In this document: positions 33,130 through 44,686 of the stretch, in pieces
Layout: each line of letters opens with the position of its first letter
How positions within the stretch are numbered: position 1 is the stretch's first letter
DNA from: Pelodera strongyloides
Taxonomy: Eukaryota > Nematoda > Chromadorea > Rhabditida > Rhabditidae
Assembly (NCBI GenBank): GCA_036852015.1
Contig: JAANDG010000119.1
Coordinates: forward strand, 124,001 to 188,000
Direction: 5' to 3'
DNA length: 64,000 nucleotides
Notes under the pieces: generated by a model
The model's database searches: none
What the model was told of the DNA's origin: nothing
Seen by the model: only the letters and a program-made list of their open reading frames with translations
Translations under genes and position numbers: made by a program

Positions 33130-36100
33130 CTAAATTAGAGAACGAAATGAAACGATTGAAGAGTATTAATTGGATAAGAAGCGAGGCTTACGTGGACTTG
33201 ATTAAGTGCGATCATTGAAATAAAATTGATTATTGATAGTTCCGATGAAATTGGAACCACTGATTTAGGTTTTGAAGGCTTAGGCTTAGGCTTAGGCTTA
33301 GGCTTAGGCTTAGGCTTAGGCTTAGGCTTAGGCTTAGGCTTAGGCTTAGGCTTAGGCTTAGGCCTATCAGAATTTACTTCTCGACAACATCAGCAATACC
33401 CTATTTGTGAATTCTACTAAAGATTGTTTGCTATTCCTTTTTAAGCCAGTTAGATCATAGGACTAGGCTTAGGCTTAGGCTTAGGCTTAGGCTTAGGCTT
33501 AGGCTTAGGCTTAGGCTTAGGCTTAGGCTTAGGCTTAGGCTTAGGCTTAGGCTTAGGCCTATCAGAATTTACTTCTCGACAACATCAGCAATACCCTATT
33601 TGTGAATTCTAATAAGATTGTTTGCTATTCCTTTTTAAGCCAGTGATAGATCAAATATTTTCAGGACTAGTCTTAGGCTTAGGCTTAGGCTTAGGCTTAG
33701 GCTTAGGCTTAGGCTTAGGCTTAGGCTTAGGCTTAGGCTTAGGCTTAGGCTTAGCCTAGGCTTAGGCTTAGGCTTAGGCCTATCAGAATTTACTTCTCGA
33801 CAACATCAGCAATACCCTATTTGTGAATTCTAATAAGATTGTTTGCTATTCCTTTTTAAGCCAGTGATAGATCAAATATTTTCAGGACTAGGCTTAGGCT
33901 TAGGCTTAGGCTTAGGCTTAGGCTTAGGCTTAGGCTTAGGCTTAGGCTTAGGCTTAGGCTTAGGCTTAGGTTTAGGCTTAGGCTTAGGCCTATCAGAATT
34001 TACTTCTCGACAACATCAGCAATACCCTATTTGTGAATTCTAATAAGATTGTTTGCTATTCCTTTTTAAGCCAGTGATAGATCAAATATTTTCAGGACTA
34101 GGCTTAGGCTTAGGCTTAGGCTTAGGCTTAGGCTTAGGCTTAGGCTTAGGCTTAGGCTTAGGCTTAGGCTTAGGCTTAGGCTTCTTAGGCTTAGGCTTAT
34201 TAGGGCTTAGGCTTAGGCTTAGGCTTAGGCTTAGGCTTAGGCTTAGGCTTAGGCTTAGGCTTAGGCTTAGGCTTAGGCTTAGGCTTAGGCTTAGGCTTAG
34301 GCTTAGGCTTAGGCTTAGGCTTAGGCTTAGGCTTAGGCTTAGGCTTAGGCTTAGGCTTAGGCTTAGGCTTAGGCCTATCAGAATTTACTTCTCGACAACA
34401 TCAGCAATACCCTATTTGTGATCTAATAAGATTGTTTGCTATTCCTTTTTAAAGGGATCGGCTCACCTCAAATCGTGTCTGTTTTTTCTGTTTCTTTATT
34501 TTCTATAAGGGATAATAAAAATTTGGAATACAAAAAGTAGTGTTATATTTCAATACTCACGAAGATATTAGGTGATAAAGTGGTGGATCGATCGGCCCGA
34601 AATGAAAAAGTGTTAATTGTCCCATACAAACAAGGCAGGCCAATTACACTTTTTCATTTCGGGCCGATTGATCCACCACTTTATCACCTAATATCTTCGT
34701 GAGTATTGAAATATAAAACTACTTTTTGTATTCCAAATTTTTATTATCCCTTATAGAAAATAAAGAAACAGAAAAAACAGACACGATTTGAGGTGAGCCG
34801 ATCCCTTTAAGCCAGTGATAGATCAAATATTTTCAGGACAGAAATACTTTGAAACACCCGATTTGTAGATTTGTGTGCCGTACATTCTTTATATGTTTTA
34901 CTCAAACAATATATCCTTTAGAGAAGCTCGAGCTTACTAAAAAACCATGCTCACCCTTTTCTATGAAACGTCCGTTATAGATAAAAAATTAAAAAAAAAA
35001 ATGGTGGGCATAAAAATAGAAAATGTTCACCTTTTGAATTCTTGTCGAATTTTTGCAGAAAGAGTGAATTAGAGGTTCTTTGAAACCGCGGACACTACCC
35101 TGAATTAGCAATTAGACTTTCTAATTAGCCAAAACTTTTTAGCCAATTAAGAAATATAGCCAGACTAAGACTTCGAGTTAAAAGTAACACTCGGAGCCCT
35201 AAGCCCCCTCCTAAGCCCTAAGCCGCAATTTGCATATGCTGTAACACGCGCTGATCACGCTGCTCACAATCAGAGTCATTGCGGAATGTGTCATCGGGTG
35301 TCAAATTCATTGCGGAATGTGTCATAAGGTGTCAAACTTCATTGTGTAATGTGTCGTAAGGTGTCAAACCTTACTGTAACTTGAATAAAGAGCAAACTCT
35401 TCGAATTCGAGTGTTTGTAGACTGTAGATAAAAACTAGAAAGAAGCACGAGAAATCCTTATGCCGCTTATGCGCGCAGCCGGCGCTGGGTACAAAATTGG
35501 GTGCGCCGGAAGAGCGCCATAGTCTTTTTGTGGGCCGCGCATCCACCAGAGCTTCAACTAGATCACATTTTTACGTTGGTTAACATATAGCATTGAAATG
35601 TAAGTGCCAGCTAAAGATAGCGACACTCACAAGTGCTTTTATAGGACAAAAACCGTTCAGTGTTCTGTTTATAGTATAAACCCTTTTATAGCCATCACTT
35701 CGTCTTCAGTTTACAATTATCTTGGCCTCTAATTAGCGCAATTCTTTAAATCTGATCTCTAATGACCAAAGTGCACAATGATATCGTCATCGTGATTTTT
35801 TTGTATAGATATCGTCATCATGAATTTCACTTAATGACATTTATTTTTGGAAACACACTTGGCCATTTTTGATTGCAGAAAGATCGGTGTTTCTCTGAAT
35901 ACTGGAGTTATTCTGCAAATCTCCAGTGCTATGAAACATGTAACTTCAAATTTGGACGAATTGCCATATATAACTACCGTAATTACCATATTTGTGTTTT
36001 TTGTTTCATTATCTGTAAGGTACAGGATGTCGATACCACAAAGTCAGGCTCACTAAGAATCATGTTGGAATTTTCTCAGGATTTTCTAGCAAGTTACAAT

Positions 36101-39100
36101 CTGCAAACCGCAGCGCGTGAAACGGAAGGCCCGTAACAAACCCAGTGACGAGTGACAATATATTGAGACATTTAAGAATAAATAATTATTTATTTAATTA
36201 TTTTAACCGTGCTCTTTTAGCTAGACTGTCGACCATTATCCTTCCGTTCAATGCGTTTCAGAATCCTCAACGGCAGCGTCATCGTCTGATCGTTGTGAAG
36301 CACAATGTCGAAGCCGGATTTGTATTTTACGAGCATCGCGTCATCCTGAAACAATACTTTTGTACAAATAATGATTACTTCAATCCTAAAACATGTTTTA
36401 AGTTCTATAAACTAAAAAAATGGGCTCGCAGCGGGGCGCGCGGGCATGTGCCACAAGTGCGCGAAACTGTGTTCAATACCCTGTTTGTGGAAAACCGAAT
36501 TCATGGAAATGGTGTAGCGAGTCTTGAAGTACAAGATAGTTTTACAAACTCAAAGCCTTCCTTTGCTCTTTGCCATAGTCCCCAATTGCTGCACCTTTGC
36601 CTGGGAGAGAAGGGAATCTAACCCGCTTCCCGGGACGAATAGTGGAGTTACTTAAATAACTTACATCATGGTTTAAGTAGCCGATGCGTAATACTTCTCC
36701 TTGTATAATCAGTCCTGAATCCATTTGCAAGTCACCGAGACTATCGCCAAGCAGAAGGACATTACGACGATTTGCAATAGAAGTGAAGAAAGACTGGGGC
36801 TAAATTAGAGAACGAAATGAAACGATTGAAGAGTATTAATTGGATAAGAAGCGAGGCGTACGTGGATTTGTTTAAGTGCGATCATTGAAACAAAATTGAT
36901 TATTGATAGTTCCCATGAAATTGGAACCACTGATTTAGGTTTTGAAGGCTTAGGCTTAGGCTTAGGCTTAGGCTTAGGCTTAGGCTTAGGCTTAGGCTTA
37001 GGCTTAGGCCTATCAGAATTTACTTCTCGACAACATCAGCAATACCCTATTTGTGAATTCTAATAAGATTGTTTGCTATTCCTTTTTAAGCCAGTGACAG
37101 ATCAAATATTTTCAGGACTAGGCTTAGGCTTAGGCTTAGGCTTAGGCTTAGGCCTATCAGAATTTACTTCTCGACAACATCAGCAATACCCTATTTGTGA
37201 ATTCTAATAAGATTGTTTGCTATTCCTTTTTAAGCCAGTGATAGGTCAAATATTTTCAGGACTAGGCTTAGGCTTAGGCTTAGGCTTAGGCTTGGGCTTA
37301 GGCTTAGGCTTAGGCTTAGGCTTAGGCTTAGGCTTAGGCTTAGGCTTAGGCTTGAGCTTAGGCCTATCAGAATTTACTTCTCGACAACATCAGCAATACC
37401 CTATTTGTGAATTCTAATAAGATTGTTTGCTATTCCTTTTTAAGCCAGTGATAGATCAAATATTTTCAGGACTAGGCTTAGGCTTAGGCTTAGGCTTAGG
37501 CTTAGGCTTAGGCTTAGGCTTAGGCTTCGGCTTAGGCTTAGGCTTAGGCTTAGGCTTAGGCTTAGGCTTAGGCTTAGGCTTAGGCTTAGGCCTATCAGAA
37601 TTTACTTCTCGACAACATCAGCAATACCCTATTTGTGAATTCTAATAAGATTGTTTGCTATTCCTTTTTAAGCCAGTGATAGATCAAATATTTTCAGGAC
37701 TAGGCTTAGGCTTAGGCTTAGGCTTAGGCTTAGGCTTAGCTTAGGCTTAGGCTTAGGGCTTAGGCTTAGGCTTAGGCTTAGGCTTAGGCTTAGGCTTAGG
37801 CTTAGGCTTAGGCCTATCAGAATTTACTTCTCGACAACATCAGCAATACCCTATTCGTGAATTCTAATAAGATTGTTTGCTATTCCTTTTTAAGCCAGTG
37901 ATAGATCAAATATTTTCAGGCTTAGGCTTAGGCTTAGGCTTAGGCTTAGGCTTAGGCTTAGGCTTAGGCTTAGGCTTAGGCTTAGGCTTAGGCTTAGGCT
38001 TAGGCTTAGGCTTAGGCTTAGGCTTAGGCTTAGGCTTAGGCTTAGGCTTAGGCTTAGGCTTAGCCTATCAGAATTTACTTCTCGACAACATCAGCAATAC
38101 CCTATTTGTGAATTCTAATAAGATTGTTTGCTATTCCTTTTTAAGCCAGTGATAGATCAAATATTTTCAGGACTAGGCTTAGGCTTAGGCTTAGGCTTAG
38201 GCTTAGGCTTAGGCTTAGGCTTAGGCTTAGGCTTAGGCTTAGGCCTATCAGAATTTACTTCTCGACAACATCAGCAATACCCTATTTGTGAATTCTAATA
38301 AGATTGTTTGCTATTCCTTTTTAAGCCAGTGATAGATCAAATATTTTCAGGCTTAGGCTTAGGCTTAGGCTTAGGCTTAGGCTTAGGCTTAGGCTTAGGC
38401 TTAGGCTTAGGCCTATCAGAATTTACTTCTCGACAACATCAGCAATACCCTATTTGTGAATTCTAATAAGATTGTTTGCTATTCCTTTTTAAGCCAGTGA
38501 TAGATCAAATATTTTCAGGACTAGGCTTAGGCTTAGGCTTAGGCTTAGGCTTAGGCTTAGGCTTAGGCTTAGGCTTAGGCTTAGGCTTAGGCTTGGGCTT
38601 AGGCCTATCAGAATTTACTTCTCGACAACATCAGCAATACCCTATTTGTGAATTCTAATAAGATTGTTTGCTATTCCTTTTTAAGCCAGTGATAGATCAA
38701 ATATTTTCAGGACTAGGCTTAGGCTTAGGCTTAGGCTTAGGCTTAGGCTTCGGCTTAGGCTTAGGCTTAGGCTTAGGCTTAGGCTTAGGCTTAGGCTTAG
38801 GCTTAGGCTTAGGCTTAGGCTTAGGCTTAGGCTTAGGCTTAGGCTTAGGGCTTAGGCTTAGGCTTAGGCTTAGGCTTAGGCTTAGGCTTAGGCTTAGGCT
38901 TAGGCTTAGGCTTAGGCTTAGGCTTAGGCTTAGGCTTAGGCCTATCAGAATTTACTTCTCGACAACATCAGCAATACCCTATTTGTGAATTCTAATAAGA
39001 TTGTTTGCTATTCCTTTTTAAGCCAGTGATAGATCAAATATTTTCAGGACTAGGCTTAGGCTTAGGCTTAGGCTTAGGCTTAGGCTTAGGCTTAGGCTTA

Positions 39101-42100
39101 GGCTTAGGCTTAGGCCTATCAGAATTTACTTCTCGACAACATCAGCAATACCCTATTTGTGAATTCTAATAAGATTGTTTGCTATTCCTTTTTAAGCCAG
39201 TGATAGATCAAATATTTTCAGGACAGAAATACTTTAAAACACCCGATTTGTAGATTTGTGTGCCGTACATTCTTTGTATGTTTTACTCAAACAATATATC
39301 CTTTAGAGGAGCTCCAGCTTACTAAAAAACCATGCTCTCCCTTTTCTATGAAACGTCCGTTATAGATAAAAAATTAAAAAAAAAATTGTGGGCATAAAAA
39401 TAGAAAATGTTCACCTTTTGAATCCTTGTCGAATTTTTGCAGAAAGAGTGAATTAGAGGTTCTTTGAAACCGCGGACAATACCCTGAATTAGCAATTAGA
39501 CTTTCTAATTAGCCAAAACTTTTTAGCCAATTAAGAAATATAGCCAGCCTAAGACTTAGAGTTAAAAGTAACACTCGGAGCCCTAAGCCCCCTCCTAAGC
39601 CTTAAGCCGCAATTTGCATATGCTGTAACACGCGCTGATCACGCTGCTCACAATCAGAGTCATTGCGGAATGTGTCATCGGGTGTCAAATTCATTGCGGA
39701 ATGTGTCATAAGGTGTCAAACTTCATTGCGGAATGTGTCGTAAGGTGTCAAACCTTACTGTAACTTGAATAAAGAGCCAACTCTTTGAATTCGAGTGTTT
39801 GTAGACTGTAGATAATTGTTCTAATTACCCACCTTTTCATCGTATTCCATCATATTGCCGATAACGTGGATATTTTCGCCTATTTTTCCCAAACTTTGTT
39901 TTAGGAATATTTCAATAATATCCCCAACACCAGCCGAAAAAATGAGAAGCGGAATGTTCAGTTTATTGATTAGTTGAAGCAATTGAACAGCTTCGTCCCT
40001 GGAGTTATTGATTGATGACAGAAATCATGCAATTAAAAAAAAACAATACTTATTGAAAAGTCTCGAGTGTATTGCAAACAATAATATTAAGAGGTAATTG
40101 TTTGTATCTATACGACAAGGGAGTTGCATGCTTACCAATGTATGTTATGTGAACTTATTTTCACGCCCTATCATTATTATAATAATTAGCCGTACCGTAA
40201 AGCAATCTAGAAAAAAATACCTTAAAATTATTTTCGAACTCTTAACAACTTTCGAAATTTGCTCCCTAGAAATTCCAGCTCCTGCAATGTAAGCGTGTGA
40301 GGCGCGCCACCTATAAGGAATGCTAATAATAAGAGTCAAAATCGAACGAGAAACTTGGTGCGCGGCCTACAAGAAAGCGGTGGGCCAATGAGTGGCGGCT
40401 AACCACTGGGGGCCCAGTGTAGGCGGCGCACCGGTCATTGTTTCATTACTTTTCTTTAGAATAGATTGGAGAATAATAGTTGTTATTACATCAGTTCAAT
40501 CTAGTAAACGTCTGTAAAATCTTCAAGATTTCCCTATTCAAAAATGCGAATGCTAATAAAATATTAAGTACAGTTATAGCTATAGATATAAATAGTTGTC
40601 AAATAAATAAATAAATAAATAAATAAATAAACGAACCACTCCTCCATATGTGGGGATTTTTCTTCAGCAGTCAATTGCGGATCAAGCTCTACGGCAGTGA
40701 AACGACCGTTGAGTTGTGCAAACTTAAAATAGTAAAATTAATAGTTTTTTAATAATTATAGTAAAATATTTACAACTGAATAATATTAATTTTACTAGTA
40801 CAGATTTAGGACCGATCGGTGCTAGTGCTCAACCAATTTAGATGCCTTACCATTATGACAAATTATGACATATGACAAAATGACAATCATTTTTAACTAC
40901 AAATGTAAAAACTGGTATTTTCTACGAATTATTAATGCAGTAAATAGACTTCCTAACGGCTTAAATGACTTCATTATATGGAATGATAAAACTAAGTCAT
41001 ATGTTGATTCTCTACCAATGTCATTATATGAAAAGCCTGTCCCTAGATTTTATTTAACTTAAAAAAAGCTTAAGGATCATATATCGTGTTTATGTGTTGT
41101 CAGTGTTAGTTTGCGTCGTCTAGCAGATTCATAATTTACGGTTACCTTTCTTGTGTTTGTATTGTGTTTATTTGTACTTTTCGTGTTCAATTGTGTTGTA
41201 CCCCTTGTTTATCCTTATGTCCATTAAGCGTTATCCTTCTTTGTAAAATAGTACATTTCAATCTTATCATGCATGTGTAGATACTCCAGTTTAAATAGTC
41301 CTTAGTCATTTGTGTTTAATGTTTAATGTATGATTTGAATTTAAGTATTTAAGAGTTACATTCCGCAGTATTTATCTTTTATTCGTTACACACAAGGTCC
41401 CTTGTTAGTATGTTGGTGTCCTTACTGCACTGACATCTTAGGGTTCATTTTGGTCTTTACAAAATTCACGTTTTTGCCTCATTTTTCTTTGCCTTATCCA
41501 TCGACCAATAAAGATTTATTATTTTAACCCTTTGTATTCATTCAGTAAATATCGGTACAATACAGATTTAGATTTAGTACGAATGCAATGTATAGTGAGT
41601 ACCCATACATAGGTGCATCCGGTGCGCGTTTAATAGTGATTTTAATTTCAAATTTAGGTGTAATATCATTGCGTACACGTACATGACTTTTAACAGCAAT
41701 TTAGCACACAGACCAGTACACGCATCGTATACGTTTATTATATTATGGACATGGGACCACATTTAGTATTTTTACGATAAGCACAATTTGAGTACAGTAC
41801 GGTACATGTATACGTACGGTACATGTGTAGTACATGTAGAGTACACATTTAGCAGAGGATTAGTACAGGTCTGCAGAGATTTTACGATTAGCACAATTTC
41901 AGTACAGTACGGTACATGTGCAGTACATGTTCAGTACATATGGGAACAGATTTAGTACATGTTTAAGTTTAGTAAAGTTCGGAAGATTAGATATATTTAG
42001 GATAGATAAGAAATACCTTTTGCGGAAGGCTTGGGTCCGTCTGTCTTGTGCACTCAACTAGCACTTGGTGTGTTATCCAACATGCACTACCATCGTTGTC

Positions 42101-42619
42101 CACCGATTTTGTCAGTGTGTGATCGAAATCAGCAAGTATCTATAAGAGTAATTTTATTTATAAAAAGTTGGGAGTTGGGAGCATTGTTTGTTTGTTTTGA
42201 TGTTGTGCGTTACGCTGCAGAAGTAAGATCAGTTCAGTAGTTCATGTTCCTATACACTGAGCACAAATTTAGGGCGGCGCACAGACCACACGGCAATTAT
42301 CCGGCCTGAGTATTTCAGCATTCTCATAAAAAATTAGCTTCCCGCTGAAGAACAAATATAACAGTTAATTTTCGAATTTAAATAATCGCTCTTGACCGTT
42401 GAAAGTTTGAAGTAACTGCAAACGTACATATGTACAACTAATTTATACACGCTTTTGAAATAATAGCGAATAGTATTACTATGCAAATAATTACAAAAAA
42501 AAAACCACCAATAATTGCTCAGCCCCGTCAGTCACAATTCGATTAAGCTTTTCCTTGGTATCCGCTAGATTCTTGCTGTGAATATTGGACAGTTTTAGAA
42601 AAATATTTGCAATGGTCAT
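32546..42619 (-). CDS. Cytosolic 5'-nucleotidase III (NT5C3/UMPH-1 type)
   Basis: Exons in coding order: 42509-42619, 42017-42139, 40637-40722, 40221-40310, 39833-39998, then 36665-36799 and 36217-36345 (copy B) or 32995-33129 and 32546-32674 (copy A). A HAD-fold enzyme of this family removes phosphate from pyrimidine nucleoside monophosphates in the cytosol. ATG is at 42619. LADFDHTLT (residues 39-47) holds the catalytic DxD-type motif. ELDPQLTAEEKSPHMEEW and IPLLIFSAGVGDIIE match family signatures, and LLLGDSLGDLQMDSG is the late acidic motif. The joined seven exons give about 279 residues against about 297 in the family. One exon of about 25 residues between 39833 and 36799, covering the family's FKG...FNK segment, is not securely found. 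A phase-0 candidate (36862-36948, also 33192-33278) abuts the TTAGGC array. Start and splice sites are inferred. Confidence 0.88.
33279..34375 (+). repeat. Composite (TTAGGC)n/spacer satellite, copy A
   Basis: Five TTAGGC arrays (about 33279-33362, 33464-33557, 33668-33778, 33887-33988, 34098-34373) are each followed by a ~108-bp spacer starting CCTATCAGAATTTACTTCTC and ending TATTTTCAGGACTA. All arrays have TTAGGC on the plus strand. The last array has irregular joints (for example TTCTTAGG and TTATTAGGG). Confidence 0.95.
34449..34810. mobile_element. Foldback element with ~155-bp arms
   Basis: Near-perfect arms starting TTAAAGGGATCGGCTCACC and ending GGTGAGCCGATCCCTTTAA. It is inserted in the TTTTTAA of a satellite spacer in copy A; the uninterrupted spacer is seen in every other unit, and the TTAA is duplicated. 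No coding potential. Confidence 0.92.
36862..36948 (-). other. Candidate missing NT5C3-like exon at array edge
   Basis: An 87-nt, phase-0 open segment ends at CAC|GTACGC and would use an AG formed by CCTAAG, the complement of the telomere repeat, as acceptor. It reads ...VVPISWELSIINFVSMIAL... The copy A equivalent (33192-33278) has donor CAC|GTAAGC. It fits phase and roughly fits length, but the family's conserved FNK residues are not evident. An alternative acceptor (AAATCAG, 14 codons in) gives the wrong phase or a stop. Confidence 0.3.
36947..39115 (+). repeat. Composite (TTAGGC)n/spacer satellite, copy B
   Basis: Eleven arrays, from about 37 bp (37118-37154) to about 230 bp (38712-38941), alternate with the same ~108-bp spacer as copy A. 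The arrays vary in length while the spacer is almost invariant. The whole block lies in the intron upstream of the exon 36665-36799. It creates long Leu-Gly open frames on plus that are repeat artefacts. Confidence 0.95.
40595..40631. repeat. (AAAT)n microsatellite
   Basis: About nine AAAT units directly downstream of the donor of the nucleotidase exon 40637-40722. Confidence 0.85.
41795..41965. repeat. GTACATG-rich degenerate repeat
   Basis: Multiple copies of AGTACATGT/GTACGGTACATGT in the intron between nucleotidase exons 2 and 3. GTACATG-type words are partly palindromic. No coding potential. Confidence 0.6.
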
Positions 42620-43101
42620 CTTCGTTGCATAATTGATACTAGTCGATGTAAATAATCTGAAATTTAATCTATAGTACATGTCTAATGGAAAACTTGTATG
42701 CAAATTTATTCAAATTCTCTACCCTATTCAAATTGACATCATGGCTCTCTGACATTGGTCATCAAGTGTTATATGATTTAATGTATCTTGTGCTTTGAGA
42801 GATTCATGCATATACACAACAATTCGAAAAGCAAATATGAAATAAAATATGTTAAGCTGTGCTAATTTTTACGGTTATGACTATGAGTACATTACACACT
42901 AAAACGTATTGGATGGCATTCGATTGTTAATGTAAGATGTGCATTACAATTAAAATAAATAGAATTTATGAATGAAATTATGTGTCATAATTCATAATAT
43001 GAATCGATGAGCAATAAGTTCAACATTTTGTATTCAGAGAGGAGAGAGATAAGCGGAGAAAAACAGAGAGAGACATAAAAAGAAAATGTATGAAAAAAAA
43101 C

Positions 43102-43132
<31 letters not shown>

Positions 43133-44686
43133 CGAGAAGGAGAGAGAGAGAATAGAGAGAGGGAAGAGAGAGAGATAGCAAAAGAACAAGGGGTAGGGGT
43201 AGGGCAGAGGACAGAAGAACTCTAGAGCAGATTATGAAAAGATGCAATAAAAAGAAAGTAAAAAGTGCAGATGTACCCAATGTATCCTCACAAACTCAGT
43301 TCGCACTTTTAGATTAAAAATGTGTGAAAAGCGAACACATACTCCCCTTCTATAAAATCGAAATTATATCTATACCACGAAAAAAGGAAACAAAGAAGGG
43401 GAAAGAAATCAGAGCTGTCACTATTAATTTTTAAAATCTTAAACATAAAAAAATATTCCTTGTTATGGAAAATCTTAAAACTACTTCGCCCACTTGCTAA
43501 TTGCAAAATGTGGTGCAACAAACAAACGAAGCACACAGCTTTTCTTGCGAAACGTTGCCAAGTTACGAAATTTGGCCGTTTATAGGAAAATTGGCAGACA
43601 ATGAGCTATCAAAAGTGCTCGGTCAAGAAAATGTCCAGTTAAAAAGTGCTATTAATCAATGTGAATAACGATCCTACTCCTGCCCCTACGGGAAGAGTAT
43701 GCAAAGGGTCTGAACTTGAACATTCTCTGCAAGCTTGCACCACATTTCCCAGCCAAAATTTTTCGTAGCATTTTAGCATCTGCTCTTTTTCTACGATTCG
43801 CAAGTAAATCTAATTTCAAAGCTTCATTCTTACACTGGGAGGGGGCGTATCAGCATATCTAAGTAAATGAGATCGCAAAAAAAAACACGTTAACCAAACA
43901 ACACATGTCATAAATACGTTTATTAAATACAAACCAAAAATGAATACAAATTGATAATTCAAAAAAAAACAAAAAAGTCGATAGAGATGCACGAAATAAG
44001 CCTTATGTAATAAAAACTTGATCGTATTCGTATGGTACACAGTTTATGAAAAGTTACACTAAAACCATCATAACTTCACTATACATAAATAGATATAAAC
44101 ATACAATATTCACAAAACAAGGATTCACATAAATAACGGACTTTTTGTGAGTTAAAAATAATAAATAAACAGTCAACAGTCAACAGGTAAGTCAACAGGA
44201 TTTCTTTGCTTACTAAGGCTTGCTTATAATTACGAAAAAACAACTAAAAAAATATTCAGTAACAATACAAGTGTTCTAACCAGTACAAAGTTAAATATGC
44301 ACAATAAGATCGTTAGAGAAATAAAGGAGAAAATCGCTCCATACTCATACCAACTTTAAAAAACAATGTCAATTTGGAGTTTCCCAACCTACGATGGAAA
44401 CCAGGTATTCCTATCAAAATTCACTATCACCCAATAATCAATTGATATCAAATATACCATTGTAGCATTTAAAAGACAGGGTAGGATCTCCAAAAAGATC
44501 GATTCGCCAACGTCCAACGTCAAAAGAATACTGACACTATCTCACCACGGAGAGTAACACAAGTATAACTGCGCACGGAAATGACCCCAGCTCCTTAATC
44601 ATAAATAAACAGACTACGAAAATATGAAAAGAGTAGAGAGAATCAATCGTTCTGGACTTAACGTAAGTACAACTTAAGTGTTTAAC
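42620..44686. other. Intergenic region between NT5C3-like and lin-40-like genes
   Basis: 5' flank of the nucleotidase gene and 3' flank of the lin-40-like gene; both are on the minus strand. A long GA-repeat microsatellite occupies 43031-43190 and produces a spurious Leu/Ser frame on the complement. A possible trans-splice or splice acceptor AAATTTCAG lies about 45 bp upstream of the nucleotidase ATG. No other gene recognised. Confidence 0.5.

Larger units (their letters stand above)
31790..35430. repeat. Segmental duplication, copy A
   Basis: Near-identical over most of its length to 35465-39812. Shared blocks include the two terminal nucleotidase exons, the TTAGGC/spacer arrays and the tail with CATTGCGGAATGTGTCAT repeats (about 35277-35360). 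Copy A has five TTAGGC arrays and a foldback insertion at 34449-34810. Confidence 0.9.
35465..39812. repeat. Segmental duplication, copy B
   Basis: Tandem partner of 31790-35430 in the same orientation. It contains eleven TTAGGC arrays instead of five and lacks the foldback. The right boundary lies just 3' of the nucleotidase exon at 39833-39998, after TTTGTAGACTGTAGATAA, which is also the end of copy A. Confidence 0.9.

Noticed and set aside
33843..34421. Open frames encoding long Leu-Gly and Leu-Arg dipeptide runs
   Set aside because: They are translations of TTAGGC arrays and spacer; a six-base repeat stays open by construction and spacers carry unrelated stops.
43020..43280. Minus-strand Leu/Ser-rich frame
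   Set aside because: It is the complement of a GA microsatellite.
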